A DNA stretch of 64,000 bases from Acanthosepion esculentum (taxonomy: Eukaryota > Mollusca > Cephalopoda > Sepiida > Sepiidae): positions 12,749,805-12,813,804 of the forward strand of contig OZ038480.1 of NCBI GenBank assembly GCA_964036315.1. Direction: 5' to 3'. Position numbers and translations under genes: made by a program. Within the stretch, counting starts at the first letter, position 1; each line of letters starts with the position of its first letter. This document shows, piece by piece, positions 53,601 to 63,699 of the stretch. The notes under the pieces are model-generated. The model was not told the origin of the DNA and searched no databases. It worked only from the letters and a program-made list of their open reading frames with translations.

Positions 53601-53761
53601 CACGCTCCCGAAAAATTTAATTCCGGTCTAGTATTCTTGAGAGAAAGCATGAATTTTTAAACAATGACTAATACTGCAAAGCACTTCCATGAATTGAGCC
53701 CTATCGGTCATTGGCGTATTTATTCGAAGAATAAGTACGTAAAAATTACCCATTTTCTCAA

Positions 53762-53870
53762 CCGGGCGTTGATAGCCCAGGTGTAGAATCTCCGAATGAT
53801 TTCAAATCAGTCTGGTTTCGATCCCGGCTTAAGGCAATCGGATTTCTAGCCACACTGATGAGCTGTGGAT
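53762..53870 (+). mobile_element. tRNA-like SINE head
   Basis: GGGCGTTGATAGCCCAGGTG (box A region) and 'TCTGGTTTCGATCCCGG' (box B) are spaced like a tRNA gene with a longish gap. A 'CACACTGATGAGCTGTGGAT' segment and (CA)n(TA)n follow. No complete cloverleaf is formed, so this is a SINE head or tRNA relic. Confidence 0.6.
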
Positions 53871-53879
53871 AAAAACACA

Positions 53880-53890
53880 CATACACACAG

Positions 53891-53949
<59 letters not shown>

Positions 53950-54046
53950 GAAATATAGTCTTAAAGTGTGCTATATTTATGGGGTAAAGTGCTCAATATC
54001 AGAGATAGAGCGTGTGTAAATATAAAAGTGGACATGGAAGTCAGCA

Positions 54047-54122
<76 letters not shown>
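53880..54122. repeat. (CA)n(TA)n - shared hairpin half - (TA)n
   Basis: TA at 53910-53946 and 54051-54122. Between them lies 'GTGCTCAATATCAGAGATAG', the complement of the word following the hairpin at 6808. Confidence 0.9.
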
Positions 54123-54124
<2 letters not shown>

Positions 54125-54189
54125 GTGCAGAATTAATGTTAGTTCAGTGATGATGACTTCATGTCTCTCATCCCACACTACTTCTTAAC

Positions 54190-54682
54190 CCTAGAATACT
54201 ACCCATCAATTAAAGTTACACCATTACTAACCATGGGTATATCTTACCCGATTTTGAAAATATCAACAAAAAAAAATTAAATATAAATCTTTATTTGAAA
54301 TATTTTACATGCAGGCACTTCAAACTTTGAGTTAACATTAATAGGAACTGAAAAACATTATTTAGGTAAGAATGAAGTGTTCCTTTTGCTTACATAGGCT
54401 TGGCTGATGAAATTTAACCCTAGAATACTACCCATCAATTAAAGTTACACCACTACTAACCATGGATATATTATACCCGATTTTGAAAATATCAAATAAA
54501 ATATTAAATAGAAATCTTTATTTGAAATATTTTACATGCAGGCATTTCAAACTTTGTACTTTAAGTTAACATTAATAGGAACTGAAAAACATTATTTATA
54601 TAAGAAAATCATGTACTGAAAATTGTAATTAAAACTGAAAATTTGAGCTGGGTACTATATACCCATGGTTAGTGTTCTAGGG
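54190..54682. mobile_element. PiggyBac-type MITE, 1.85 units in tandem
   Basis: Starts CCCTAGAATACTACCCATCA after TTAA (54186-54189) and ends TTAGTGTTCTAGGG before TTAA (54683-54686). An internal TTAA at 54414-54417 precedes a second start identical to the first. So a ~224-bp truncated unit is fused head-to-tail to a full 265-bp unit. TTAA targets and CCCTAG.. ends are diagnostic of piggyBac-type elements. Confidence 0.88.
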
Positions 54683-54694
54683 TTAAGTAATAAC

Positions 54695-54890
54695 AAGCAA
54701 GGATAATGAGTCCAGCTGCCTTACTATTTAACCCATAACTATGGAGGGAAGTGATGAGTTTTTTGATGAATGTTTTAGGTGAAGGTGAATATAACAAACT
54801 CGACTAGAATTTGAACTCGGCTCGCCGATTTGTCGTTCCGAGGCGTTATTCATTATGGCGCCTTTGTCTCTCATCGTAAATGATGTTTAC
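54695..54890 (-). mobile_element. tRNA-derived SINE, minus strand (tentative)
   Basis: The reverse complement of 54795-54865 reads GGCGCCATAATGAATAACGC, then 'GAGCCGAGTTCAAATTCTAG', resembling box A and box B. The rest is unassigned. Confidence 0.5.
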
Positions 54891-54894
54891 GTGT

Positions 54895-55250
54895 TTCGTG
54901 TTGCTGGAAATGCTTCTTTCATGCGCTTCATCTCATATTTTTTTTACACCAGACCTTTTGACCATCAGTACGTTATGAATTGTCAGAAATAAATCTCCAA
55001 GATAAAAGTCAGTTGAATACGCGGAATAACTCAGAGTAAACGGGGCAAGTGATCCATGTTCTTGGGTTTGGGCCGTAATTTGATTATCCCATTGTCAGTT
55101 TATAAGCAAAGATCGGAATGTTTAAGATGTGCTCTCGATATTGTCAAACTTGTGGAGTTATATATAAACAGATTGTAATCCACTGATAGAAAGATTAAAA
55201 GTCAGAAAATCAAGAAAAATTCTTTTTCACTAATATTCTCATGAACGATT
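54895..55250. other. No recognised feature
   Basis: Unassigned sequence. Confidence 0.4.
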
Positions 55251-55251
55251 T

Positions 55252-55254
<3 letters not shown>

Positions 55255-55300
<46 letters not shown>
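55255..55300. repeat. (TA)n microsatellite
   Basis: About 45 bp of TA. Confidence 0.97.
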
Positions 55301-55301
<1 letters not shown>

Positions 55302-55734
55302 AACAGTCATGGTGGCTTTGGCGTATGAGGCCCAGAAGTTCAGTTTAAACCTGAATTGTCAGATTACCCACATTGATAACTTGATTATAGTGATGAATTT
55401 TTTTACGAAGAACTGTAGTTTGAAATAAACAAACAAACAAAAAAATAACTTACCTTATAGACGTTCGTACGTTAAAAAAAATCTCGTGGGGAAGCCATAG
55501 TGTTTTTATGCTGAGAAATTAACGCAAAATCACGGCGAACACGTGATTTGAGTAAATATAAATATGCAGTGTACGAACGACGGGGCGGGGGAGGAGAAAA
55601 GGACCAGACAATACGTCAAATACATCTATAAAAACCAGCCACATTTAAAAAAAACAAAAAAACTGATAACAGAGAAATGGTGAACAGAGTGTCATAGAAT
55701 TTCCGAACTGAACTCCTTGTATTTTATTGTCGCG
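55301..55734. other. Unassigned; a short inverted word pair
   Basis: CGTTCGTAC at about 55462 is mirrored by GTACGAACG at about 55572, possibly ends of a very small element. Nothing else is recognised. Confidence 0.35.
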
Positions 55735-56412
55735 ATAATGTTAACATTCTTCGAAAATAATTCTTAGAAAACAAATATTCGAATTATAAATCGTTTGAAT
55801 GAAAATTAATCGAAAGGACAATTATGCTAAATGATAATTATTCAAAGTGAAAAATTCTTTATTGCAATAACAATGTAAAAATTAAATGAGGAAATAAACA
55901 AATGATTATTATGAATGCAAATATCGATAATAAAACAATTTAGTAAGAAAAATCCTTCTACCTTAAGTTATACGATACGATACACAAATAGTCAACTACT
56001 AAAGAGTACTCGTTAAAGGATGCCACTAATTTTTTAAGTTTTCCATTTTCATCGCGGTATTTCATGGCACTCTTGATATTTTGGCAACCTCCTTTGATTT
56101 TTTTAATATGAATTTCTTGCACGTCCTGTTCTCTTTTAAGATCATCTAAGAATTTCCATATTGTGGGATAATAGGATGACGCTGCAAAAAGCCCTTTGCC
56201 ATTTGTCATGGCTTTTATTAGTCCTAGGTAAATCAGCGTTGACTCTCTCAAAGCAAGACCACATACGTATTTCAAACATAAGTATTTTGAATAATTATCA
56301 TTTAGTATAATTGTCCTTTCAATTAATTTCCATTCGAAGAATTTACAATTTGAAAAAATGTTTTTCAAATAATTGTTTTCGAATAATTTTCTCGATACGA
56401 TTGTCGCAGAGT
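55735..56412 (-). mobile_element. Mutator-like element with long inverted ends
   Basis: The left end (55735-55855) and right end (56285-56412) are inverted copies over more than 100 bp. Shared words are 'AATTAATCGAAAGGACAATT' / 'AATTAATTGAAAGGACAATT' and 'CTAAATGATAATTATTCAAA'. Long inverted ends plus the transposase remnant inside point to a Mutator-like (MULE) element. Target duplications of 8-9 bp could not be identified by eye. Confidence 0.72.
55958..56240 (-). pseudogene. Mutator-like transposase C-terminal relic
   Basis: The minus frame (part of a 162-codon ORF whose N-terminal half is terminal-repeat sequence) contains SYYPTIWKFLDDLKREQDVQ, then KYRDENGKLKKLVASFNEYS and VVDYLCIVSYNLR before a stop. 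The pattern 'HP.IWKF+..L+.EQ', '..R.....L..+V..+......+YL..+A.N+' is that of the C-terminus of animal MULE-type transposases with FLYWCH fingers. The catalytic domain and zinc finger are gone. The upstream frame (SRKLFENNYLKNIF) is translated inverted repeat. Confidence 0.7.
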
Positions 56413-56602
56413 TTAATGTCCCCCGAATAATATCAAAGCCTAACAACAGAGCATATATTTAAAAACGAGCTTCCTTGAAAAGACACCATTAAAACTCAGC
56501 CCTCTCCATTGGGATATGAAAAGACTGAAAAAAAAATTTCGTCGAGTCGCATAGCGACACCACAACGACAACTATATAAATAAATGAGCAAGAACTGAAC
56601 TA

Positions 56603-56939
56603 CAGTGTAACCCGGATATAAGAGAGTTGTCGGGACCGGGTAAAAAGTCTCTTATATCTGGGTTTCTCTTATATTCGGGTTTGGTCTATTATACAGAGTA
56701 ACCCGGATATAAGAGAGTTGACGGGACCGGAGAAGAAGTCTCTTATATCAGGGTTTCTCTTATATCCGGGTTTGGTCTAATTTATATACATTGACACAGG
56801 CTCTATTATATCCGGGTTTCTCTTATATCCGGGTTACACTGTATATACATTAACACAGGCTCTAATTTGGGACCAGAGAAAATATCTCTGATATCCGGGT
56901 TTCTCTTATATCCGGGTCTCTTATATCCGGGTTACACTG
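56603..56939. mobile_element. Pogo-like MITE with repeated terminal motif, 337 bp
   Basis: Ends CAGTGTAACCCGGATATAAG and its reverse complement, with TA on both sides (56601-56602, 56940-56941). 'TCTCTTATATCCGGGTT' or its complement occurs about ten times inside. The internal sequence 'ACAGAGTAACCCGGATATAA' at about 56694 looks like a second left end. Confidence 0.88.
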
Positions 56940-56944
56940 TATTT

Positions 56945-57720
56945 ATTTTATAGTTTAAGTCCACTTTAATCAACCTGTCTAAGTCTCTTTTGTGAAACGA
57001 AGGTGGCAAGTTGCAGAGAAACCTTTCGGGGTGAGTTTGGTATTAGCCGGCCTTGCGTCCCGAGCAAAGCGTTCGTCGAGACAAGCAAGGATCGGCACTC
57101 ACGATCGACGCTTAATTCTTGAGTTCATTAAAAAAAATTGGATAGTGAGAAATTTACATGCTACCTTGATCTACTGACCAGATTTGAAGAAATTGATCAA
57201 GGTTAACCAACCAACATTGAACAAATTTACCAAGAATAGCCAATCCGAATTGAGCAACTTAATACGTGCTACTTAGAAAATTTAAATTAAATTAATTCTT
57301 CCGGAAAAAGAAAAAAAAAAAAAAACGTCTGCGAAAAATTTGTTTATAAATTCATTTTTGACCTCGATTCAAAACTATTTCGGACTTGACTAAACATTCA
57401 TAATGGCAAGTCATCGGGTTACATTCGCCTGCCTTGACCTAATTTCATTTATCCCTTATTCTTCTGTAAATTTATAACATTACATAGTCATAACAGAAAT
57501 CCACGGATATACAAACAAATTAGACGATCCGCCATTTAGTTAGCTGAGAAAACCAGAGGAAACTCCACTGTGGTTGCATTTGTGTGAATCGATAGCCGCC
57601 TCCTCGTACAAGGTCATACTTCTGAAATACCATATAAAATTAGGTCCTTTCTACTGTGTGGATTTGTTCTCTAATACCAGGCGTACACTGCATATACAGA
57701 AAGAAATTAGTACGAAACTG
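56945..57720. other. No recognised gene
   Basis: A 61-codon plus frame at 56992-57177 is moderately GC-rich (RAKRSSRQARIGTHDRRL) but not recognisable. The rest is AT-rich. Confidence 0.35.
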
Positions 57721-57724
57721 ATAA

Positions 57725-57727
<3 letters not shown>

Positions 57728-57771
<44 letters not shown>

Positions 57772-57792
57772 ATATCTATCTATCTATCACTG
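57728..57792. repeat. (TCTA)n tetranucleotide repeat
   Basis: About sixteen units with one TATA interruption. Confidence 0.96.
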
Positions 57793-57904
57793 TGTGTGTG
57801 TTTTAGTGGAAAAATAAATCCTATCTTCGAAAGAAAAAATAATATTTTTATCGACGCAATCATATACAATATTTATGTAACGAAAAGAGGAAGTAATTTG
57901 TATT

Positions 57905-58290
57905 TGGTTTGTTTTGTTTTACGGCATATCAACACCTCAATGGGTCATTTAATGCCGACAAGATTTTTATGGCTGGCAATATTCTTTTTCAAAAATGTAT
58001 TGCTGCTAATACTTTCTTTTCCAAAAATGTATTGTTGGTAATAATTTTATCTTCAAAAATCTATTGAAAAAATGTATTGCTGGTATTAAACCCTATTTTT
58101 ACACTTTCATAGTGTTTTGACGCCATTTTGCCCATAGCTGGGACCCAAGCAGGTGCTATCACGTCGGGTCAGCGTGGACCTGGGAACGCCAGCAATTAAG
58201 AGGTGGTTCACGCTTCTCAAAACCTCCTGATCAGAGGCCTTGCTGTTGGATGTAGTTTATCGTCTTACCCAGGACGCGGATGTAGTTTTA
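57905..58290 (+). repeat. Rep-A, copy 4
   Basis: Matches copies 1 and 2 from TTTTACGGCATATCAACACC to 'AGTTTATCGTCTTACCCAGG'. Confidence 0.85.
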
Positions 58291-58470
58291 TCATCCCTAA
58301 CATCACCTCGCCTCGTATTCCCTATAAGATCTTCTATACGTATAATCTCCCTAAACTGTTGTGTGAACTGGATTCACGACCAAAAATCACCTAACAGATA
58401 AAGATACAAATCCTTCTAGACAGAACTGACTGTCACCAATCGTCCCCTTAATAATGTCTGACACTCTTAA

Positions 58471-58916
58471 CCCTTTGAGCCCTGACCACCGGTTCAACGG
58501 TGGTAGAGAAAAATGACGTAATGCCCAGTCACCGGTTGAACAGTGGTAGAAAAAATGACTTAATGCCCAGCTTCCAGTTGAACGGTGTGTAAACACTTTC
58601 GTCTTGTTTTGCTATTGGTTGTCTTATTTTGAAGAGCCAATCAGAAACGCTGTCTGATGTCATCAAACGTTATACCAACATGTCAGCCCCTTTTCATTGT
58701 GTTTTGCGCATGTGTTTTGGATTAAAAAAAGATTGTTTTGACTGTGAAGCGTGTAGAGTATCAACCTGGACCGTCAGGGAAGCAATCAGGAAGTTATATT
58801 TTTTGTAACTATTTTTATATCTACCTTGAAACATTACATGCCAATTATTTGCGAATTTTGACTCAGGAGCTCATGCAAAAGGGTTAAAATTGTTCAGGAA
58901 CGCATGGCTCAAAGGG
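58471..58916. mobile_element. PiggyBac-type MITE, 446 bp
   Basis: TTAA (58467-58470) then CCCTTTGAGCC; right end GGCTCAAAGGG then TTAA (58917-58920). TTAA target duplications and CCC-starting inverted ends fit piggyBac. Near the left end three ~60-bp subrepeats ('CACCGGTT.AACGGTGGTAGA') are visible. Confidence 0.85.
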
Positions 58917-58939
58917 TTAATGTATATGGTCACGAAACA

Positions 58940-59110
58940 AGGAATATCAAAAATATGCATTGAAGAGAAGGTTGTTGGGAAAAAAAGGTGATCCCGACGA
59001 AGAAGGTGGCATGACAACATAATCAAATGGAAACACCTGATCTTGAATTCTTAAACCTAGCTACCCAAAACCGTGACCTCCGGAGTGAGTTGAGTTATAT
59101 GAGAGCCCAT
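58940..59110 (+). pseudogene. Endonuclease-RT type non-LTR C-terminal fragment
   Basis: Spans two frames: RRRWHDNIIKW-like sequence at about 59000, then FLNLATQNRDLRSELSYMRA. This resembles the conserved 'GRP..RW.DNI..W', 'A.DR..WR.+' end of RTE/jockey-like non-LTR proteins. About 170 bp only. Confidence 0.58.
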
Positions 59111-59179
59111 TGTGCTATAGACTGAGAGAACGTCGAAGATACAGGGACTATTAACTTTAAATCTGAATTCTAAACTTTT

Positions 59180-60130
59180 GCAATTCGATGTATTGAGTTG
59201 CATAAACTAGCCGGCCTTATTCAAATTACTTTAAATTCAGTTTTTATTTTTATCAGTATTGTTTTTAAATGCTTCACATTGAAATAATAATAGTTAAGAA
59301 AGATATAATGTATGATTCTGGACGTAAAGTTTCAATGCGAGACTTAGAAATTAGTGTACTTGCTATAGATTTTCACCTTAATTAATTGATTTCTGTTTAA
59401 TTAAAATTGCATTCTTTAATGCAAAATTATGGTCAGGCTTATTACGACAAACGGTTAAATTCATTGAGTGTGCTGATTTGTAAAAGAATCTTTTTTGTGT
59501 CCATATAATATTTAAATTCCTAGATATTTCACCTTTGTATTTATTTAGACAATTTTTAGTCTTTAATGTAATTTCTTTTTCAATTGTTTTTTTTAAAGAA
59601 AATTTGATTTATATACTGTATGAGCCTGGACGTAGGTTTCTCTTGAAAGACTCAGAAATGAATGCACTTTCTATATATTTTCGCCTTAATGAATTATTTT
59701 CATTTTAATTGCAACAAGCATTATTGAAGTTGAAATTATCTCAGAATTATTACAACGAGGGACGGATGCGCATCTCTTTCTTTCATTCATATCATTTTGA
59801 ATTGATTATTTCGCCATGGTGTAGTGGTTAGCAAACCTGTCTCGCAAGATCTGAATAGCGAGTTCGAGCCTCACTAAGTGCCCATACTTCCGGCCTTATG
59901 CCATATATAAGCTACTCTTGAAAAGTTAATATATATTCTTTGATTTAAATCTCGAGATGTTTCACATATATATTGCTTGTGGCATTTTTACAGACAGTTC
60001 TTTAAATATCTCCATCAGCTTTTAAGTTATTAATTTGTTTTGTATAAATTATCATTCTTATTATTTTTAACGTAATTGTAACGAATCTTATATTAAGTTT
60101 AGACAAATTCTTTTCAATTGTGGTGTTTGT
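59180..60130. repeat. Diverged ~300-bp tandem repeat (about three units)
   Basis: GACGTA(A)(A)GTTTC near 59325 and 59630 starts two related stretches that both go on through 'TTTTCACCTTAATTAATTGA'/'TTTTCGCCTTAATGAATTAT'. 'CTAGATATTTCACCTTTGTA' (59520) resembles 'CGAGATGTTTCACATATATA' (59951). A tRNA-like SINE sits in the last unit. Confidence 0.5.
59812..59900 (+). mobile_element. tRNA-derived SINE head
   Basis: GCCATGGTGTAGTGGTTAGC is a near-perfect box A region (compare tRNA 'TGGTGTAGTGGTTA'). AGCGAGTTCGAGCCTCACTA supplies box B. The acceptor stem does not close well (GCCATGG against the end), so this is a SINE or tRNA pseudogene. Confidence 0.72.
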
Positions 60131-60149
60131 ATTTATTTATTTTCATGAT

Positions 60150-60350
60150 TTGACTTTAAGCAAGGCGATAATGCCACTAAGACGCAAGGTGGGGTTACAG
60201 GCAGTGAAAGTGAATGCGAAGACTTTAAAAATAACATTAAAAGAGTAGAATTCAGGTAGACAGAAGATGGCGATTGTAGTTACATTTAACTTTTTGAAGA
60301 TTGTAGGCGGCAGGGAGGTAAGAAAACCGGTAGAGATTTCCACAGTTACT
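60150..60350 (-). mobile_element. LINE-A 3' end, minus strand
   Basis: Starts with inverted tail 'TTTAAGCAAGGCGATAATGC', 'GACGCAAGGTGGGGTTAC'. The minus frame ends KKLNVTTIAIF, the family's usual ending. Truncated at the GGTAGAGATTTCCACAG (LWKS) region. Confidence 0.8.
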
Positions 60351-60354
60351 TCTC

Positions 60355-60735
60355 GGGAGGTAGACAGGCACTGAACCCGTTTATACGGTTTGGGAATATT
60401 TTTGGCCGACCCTACGGGCTCGGAAAACCCACGGTAAACTCAGTCTTGTGCCACATATATCCCTCTTATCTGTTAAATATTAACAGTTGATTAGATTGTT
60501 CCACCGAGGCAGTGACTGTTCGCAGCTGCTGTCGAGCTCTCTAACTTTGCCAGAGAGGAACCCGGACGAGGCTTTGCCGAAGGGCAATGTTTCTGCTTGG
60601 GAGGTAGACAGGCCCTGAATCCGTTTATGTGGGTTCTAAGGGAATATTTTTGGCCGACCCTACGGGCTCGGAGAACCCAGTGCCACATACCTTGTGCCAC
60701 ATACATCCCTCGTGGGGGGAGGGTGTTAAATATGA
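60355..60735 (+). repeat. Two ~125-bp direct repeats, possibly LTR-related
   Basis: GGAGGTAGACAGGC..CTGAA..CCGTTTAT, then 'AATATTTTTGGCCGACCCTA' and 'CTTGTGCCACATA.ATCCCTC' occur at 60357-60475 and 60598-60710. Between them is a GC-rich stretch (AGAGAGGAACCCGGACGAGG). Class unknown. Confidence 0.6.
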
Positions 60736-60739
60736 CTGA

Positions 60740-60874
60740 ATTATCTGAGTGCGAGTTCATACGATACTCTTTCATTAGTCGCGTAATACTCTTCTGGTGT
60801 ACTTACTGTTTAATATACGATATATTTGCAAACCTGGTTTTTGTTATTACTTAACCATTTACTTGGTCACAACA

Positions 60875-60925
<51 letters not shown>

Positions 60926-60935
60926 AGTCTGTTGT

Positions 60936-61012
<77 letters not shown>

Positions 61013-61024
61013 CTAGTCTGTTGT

Positions 61025-61084
<60 letters not shown>

Positions 61085-61305
61085 GTATTGTGGTGTTCCC
61101 CCTCTTAAGAGTCTATGTTAGACTCTTCCACCTATTATAAGTTTAGTATGAGAGAAATTTCGGAGAGTGAACAGTGATTGGATTGAGCGCTAGTTCATCC
61201 GATACATCCGTGTAATAATATTCTGGTGTACTTACTGTTTAATATACAATATATCTGCAAACCTGTTTTTTGTTATTACTTAACCATTTACATGATCACA
61301 ACAGT
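60740..61305 (+). repeat. Two LTR-like segments separated by (TCTA)n
   Basis: 60745-60872 and 61175-61303 share 'TTCTGGTGTACTTACTGTTT', 'AATATAC.ATATAT.TGCAA' and end in 'TCACAACA'. The second copy can be read as TGTGGTGTTCCCCC ... TCACAACA (61087-61303), an LTR-like TG..CA. The gap is the tetranucleotide array. Confidence 0.55.
60873..61086. repeat. (TCTA)n array in three blocks, ~210 bp
   Basis: Blocks are separated by two near-identical interruptions (TTAGTCTGTTGTT at about 60923 and CCTAGTCTGTTGTT at about 61012), so the array has a higher-order period of about 90 bp. Confidence 0.96.
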
Positions 61306-61425
61306 TAATTAATTGTATAGCAATAATATTTTAAAATGGTTATAACAGCAAAGTAAAATACTTAAATTGTAAATTTTACAAAAGTTTCAATTATGCAAGT
61401 TAAAGATTCCTTTCTTTAGATAAAA
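61306..61425. other. AT-rich leader to the pol fragment
   Basis: No feature; possible deletion junction inside an LTR element. Confidence 0.35.
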
Positions 61426-61740
61426 AAAATGCGTGTCACCGATATCGTCAGAGAGCATTCCGGAATCCGGCGCCATGTAAGGGATCTTCGCCCTGCCCCC
61501 GAAACGACACCATTGACGAGTCACAGTGAGAAGGAATCGTCTGAAAACGAGTTGCTGATTGAGCCCATAGCACGTGAGATCAATGATTCACCTGAGAACC
61601 CAAGTAATAAAGTTGACAGCTCTGACAAGTCTTCTGAGAGCTCCTCAGAGAAAGAAGTTCAGATAATCCCTATTCGGAGGAGCACGCGAAACATTAGCAA
61701 TGTTATTTGTGTGATCAAGAGAGCAGGGTGAGGTGAATGT
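61426..61740 (+). pseudogene. pol: Gypsy-type pol C-terminal fragment
   Basis: The open frame from 61429 reads RVTDIVREHSGIRRHVRDLR, PAPE, a serine/glutamate-rich linker (SDKSSESSSEKE) and IIPIRRSTRN. The 'G..RRHV+DLRP' and 'RRSTR' motifs mark the end of Gypsy integrase/pol proteins, after the catalytic core. It stops at 61729. About 100 codons, intact but without any catalytic part. It likely belongs to the LTR-like sequence that follows. Confidence 0.72.
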
Positions 61741-61889
61741 AGCAGGCATAGTGAACCAGAATCAGAGTCGATTGGCAGAAATTGTGAACAGGACTTGCTT
61801 TGTTCTCGACGAAAGCGAGTCCGTCTTTGTCTGGCATGTAGGACTTCGATTTGAGAGAAAGCGAGTATATTGTTCCATCAAAAGAGACT

Positions 61890-62545
61890 CTTCTTTGTTG
61901 TTGATGTAATGGAATAACCAGTCACCCCCATGAATGATTACACTATACGTAGTAAGTGCCTATAACGTTAACCGTGTACGAGAGACTTGCAGAGGAAGTG
62001 AGAGAGACGACGCAACCACGCTCGACCTTCCAATTAGTTTTTTTTTTTTTTTTTTTTTTAAGCGTATCACCCCAAGCAAGGCCGGTGGCCACTATCACGC
62101 ATGGGGTTACAGAAGGGTTGGAGGAAGAGCAGATAGGAGTGGTAAAGGAAGGGATGTGGAGAAAGAGAAGGACGGAGGGTCGATCGAGGCAGGGGGGTTA
62201 CGGGAGATATAGAGCGAGAGCAGATAGGAATGAAAGATGTCAGGAAGTGGATAGGAAGATGATGATGAAAGATGATAGGAAGTGGCACCCACTACTACAT
62301 TGACCTGTGTGTATAACTGTACCGTATTCCATATTGTACTGGTGGTGTACAATAAACCTTTTCTTCTAGTATCCACCCGGTGTTATGTGTTTATTCCCTT
62401 AGCACGGAATATAATTAGGTCATTAGCAACTGTGTATAATATTAGCGTGGTTGGACGAAATCGTGTAGGGACATCCGGGTGTGTTATTGCTCCATTCAGA
62501 AGTGCCCGTATGTCTAGTATGTCTAACATCCGGGCGAGTGATTGG
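61890..62545 (+). repeat. LTR-like region interrupted by a LINE-A tail
   Basis: Downstream of the pol end, sequence with LTR-like features: 'GTACCGTATTCCATATTGTA', a polyadenylation signal AATAAA at about 62352 and GT-rich sequence after it. A 245-bp LINE-A tail (62041-62285, minus) interrupts it. Precise LTR ends and a second LTR copy are not in this window. Confidence 0.45.
62041..62285 (-). mobile_element. LINE-A 3' tail, minus strand, with oligo-T start
   Basis: A run of about 20 T, then CACCCCAAGCAAGGCCGGTG and the purine-rich tail. The oligo-T is the inverted poly(A), as expected of a retrotransposed insertion. The plus-strand frames here are shadows. Confidence 0.82.
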
Positions 62546-62706
62546 TGATTCAACCATTATAAGTAGACCAACGTTGTGATAAGAGGAATGAACGACGAAA
62601 CGGATACAGGGAAGAGAACAGCGACAAATACCAAGAAACCGGTGTAGAGGGAAGAAACGCCCAATCTAAAATTAGGTCCCAAAACAAAGTTGATAACCAT
62701 AACCAA

Positions 62707-62760
<54 letters not shown>
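62707..62760. repeat. (TA)n microsatellite
   Basis: About 52 bp of TA. Confidence 0.97.
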
Positions 62761-62918
62761 CAAGATTGAGAACGCAAAAATGTCCTTTTTCAGGGCGACC
62801 ACCGTTCAAATTGTTACCCCCACCCCGCATTTAGGAATGTGTCTCAGTTGTACCCAATTATTGTTACTAATATTAATATTCGGGTAGGCTGACTTTAAAC
62901 TTAAACTGCTCCATTTGA

Positions 62919-62962
<44 letters not shown>
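62761..62962 (+). repeat. Copy of the 21950-22120 repeat, bounded by (TA)n
   Basis: Shares 'TTCAAATTGTTACCCCCA', 'GTTACTAATATTAATATTCG' and 'GACTTTAAACTTAAACTG' with 22010-22110. A second (TA)n follows at 62924-62960. Confidence 0.85.
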
Positions 62963-62964
<2 letters not shown>

Positions 62965-63169
62965 TGTTATGAAAACACTCCCATGAGTGCTTTGGATCGC
63001 CTCGTCAGTGATGTTATGACTTGGAGTCATGGCAAGTTTCGGGTCTTCCAACATCATACTTGCTCGCCCAAGAGACCCTACCGAAACAGTACTATTCTGG
63101 CAGGCGATCCTGAAACAAAATAAAAATACGTAAAGCACACAACAACTGGACTCCTCAAATAAATGCCAC

Positions 63170-63330
63170 TGCTGACCAATCACCACCGACTTACGTCACT
63201 TCCTCCTCAGCTAAGACGATACAAAAAAAGAATCGACGGCAAGCTCGTCTTTTTCCCTCATCTTAGGTGGACCACGCGGATCGACCCTCATCTTTAACGA
63301 ATTGTTTGACATAACAGGTAAGTAATGACA
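63170..63330 (+). promoter_or_regulatory. Promoter/first-exon-like patch with perfect splice donor
   Basis: A CCAAT box (GACCAATCACC, 63174), a CRE-like TTACGTCAC (63192), an ETS-like site (CACTTCC) and, about 115 bp downstream, CAG|GTAAGT with the intron starting at 63318. The donor matches the metazoan consensus at all nine positions. Composition rises in GC here. This could be the 5' end of a host gene reading to the right out of the window. No coding start is visible, so it would be a non-coding first exon. Motif-based inference only. Confidence 0.35.
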
Positions 63331-63334
63331 AGAA

Positions 63335-63690
63335 AAGTTTCCTTTCATATGAAGTGTTACTTAACCAAAAAAATAAATAAATAAAAATATTGACCACATT
63401 CGTAGGTCATAGGAATTATGATCAGAAGCGTTTTTCGCCTTCTTTTCCCACCATTTCTTCCTTCCATTCCCTTTTTACCCCTCCCAACTAGGAATGAAGA
63501 AAAAGAAACAGTTAGGACTACCAAGATGGCTTTGTTGAAAAAGGTGAAAAAAAAAAAAAAAAATAAATAAATAAAATAAACGGACCCTCCCCCAAATAGC
63601 GACTTAGGTCATCCCTCTACGTATCACTTTTTCTTTCTTCCCAACTGACCCTCAACGCCCACCTATCTCCGTCGTAGAGCTCCATGGAAC
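63335..63690. other. No recognised feature
   Basis: Pyrimidine-rich and A-rich sequence, possibly intronic if the upstream donor is real. Short A-tract at 63547-63562. Confidence 0.4.
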
Positions 63691-63699
63691 AGATCTATA

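Noticed and set aside
55958..56446. 162-codon minus ORF as an intact host gene
   Set aside because: Its N-terminal half is translated terminal inverted repeat and its C-terminal half is a Mutator-type transposase tail. It is a relic.
59812..59885. Functional tRNA gene
   Set aside because: Boxes A and B are good, but the acceptor and anticodon stems pair poorly and a SINE-like body follows. Called a SINE head.
61934..62303. Two long plus-strand frames (92 and 115 codons)
   Set aside because: They run through an oligo-T stretch and the inverted LINE-A tail, with no domain.
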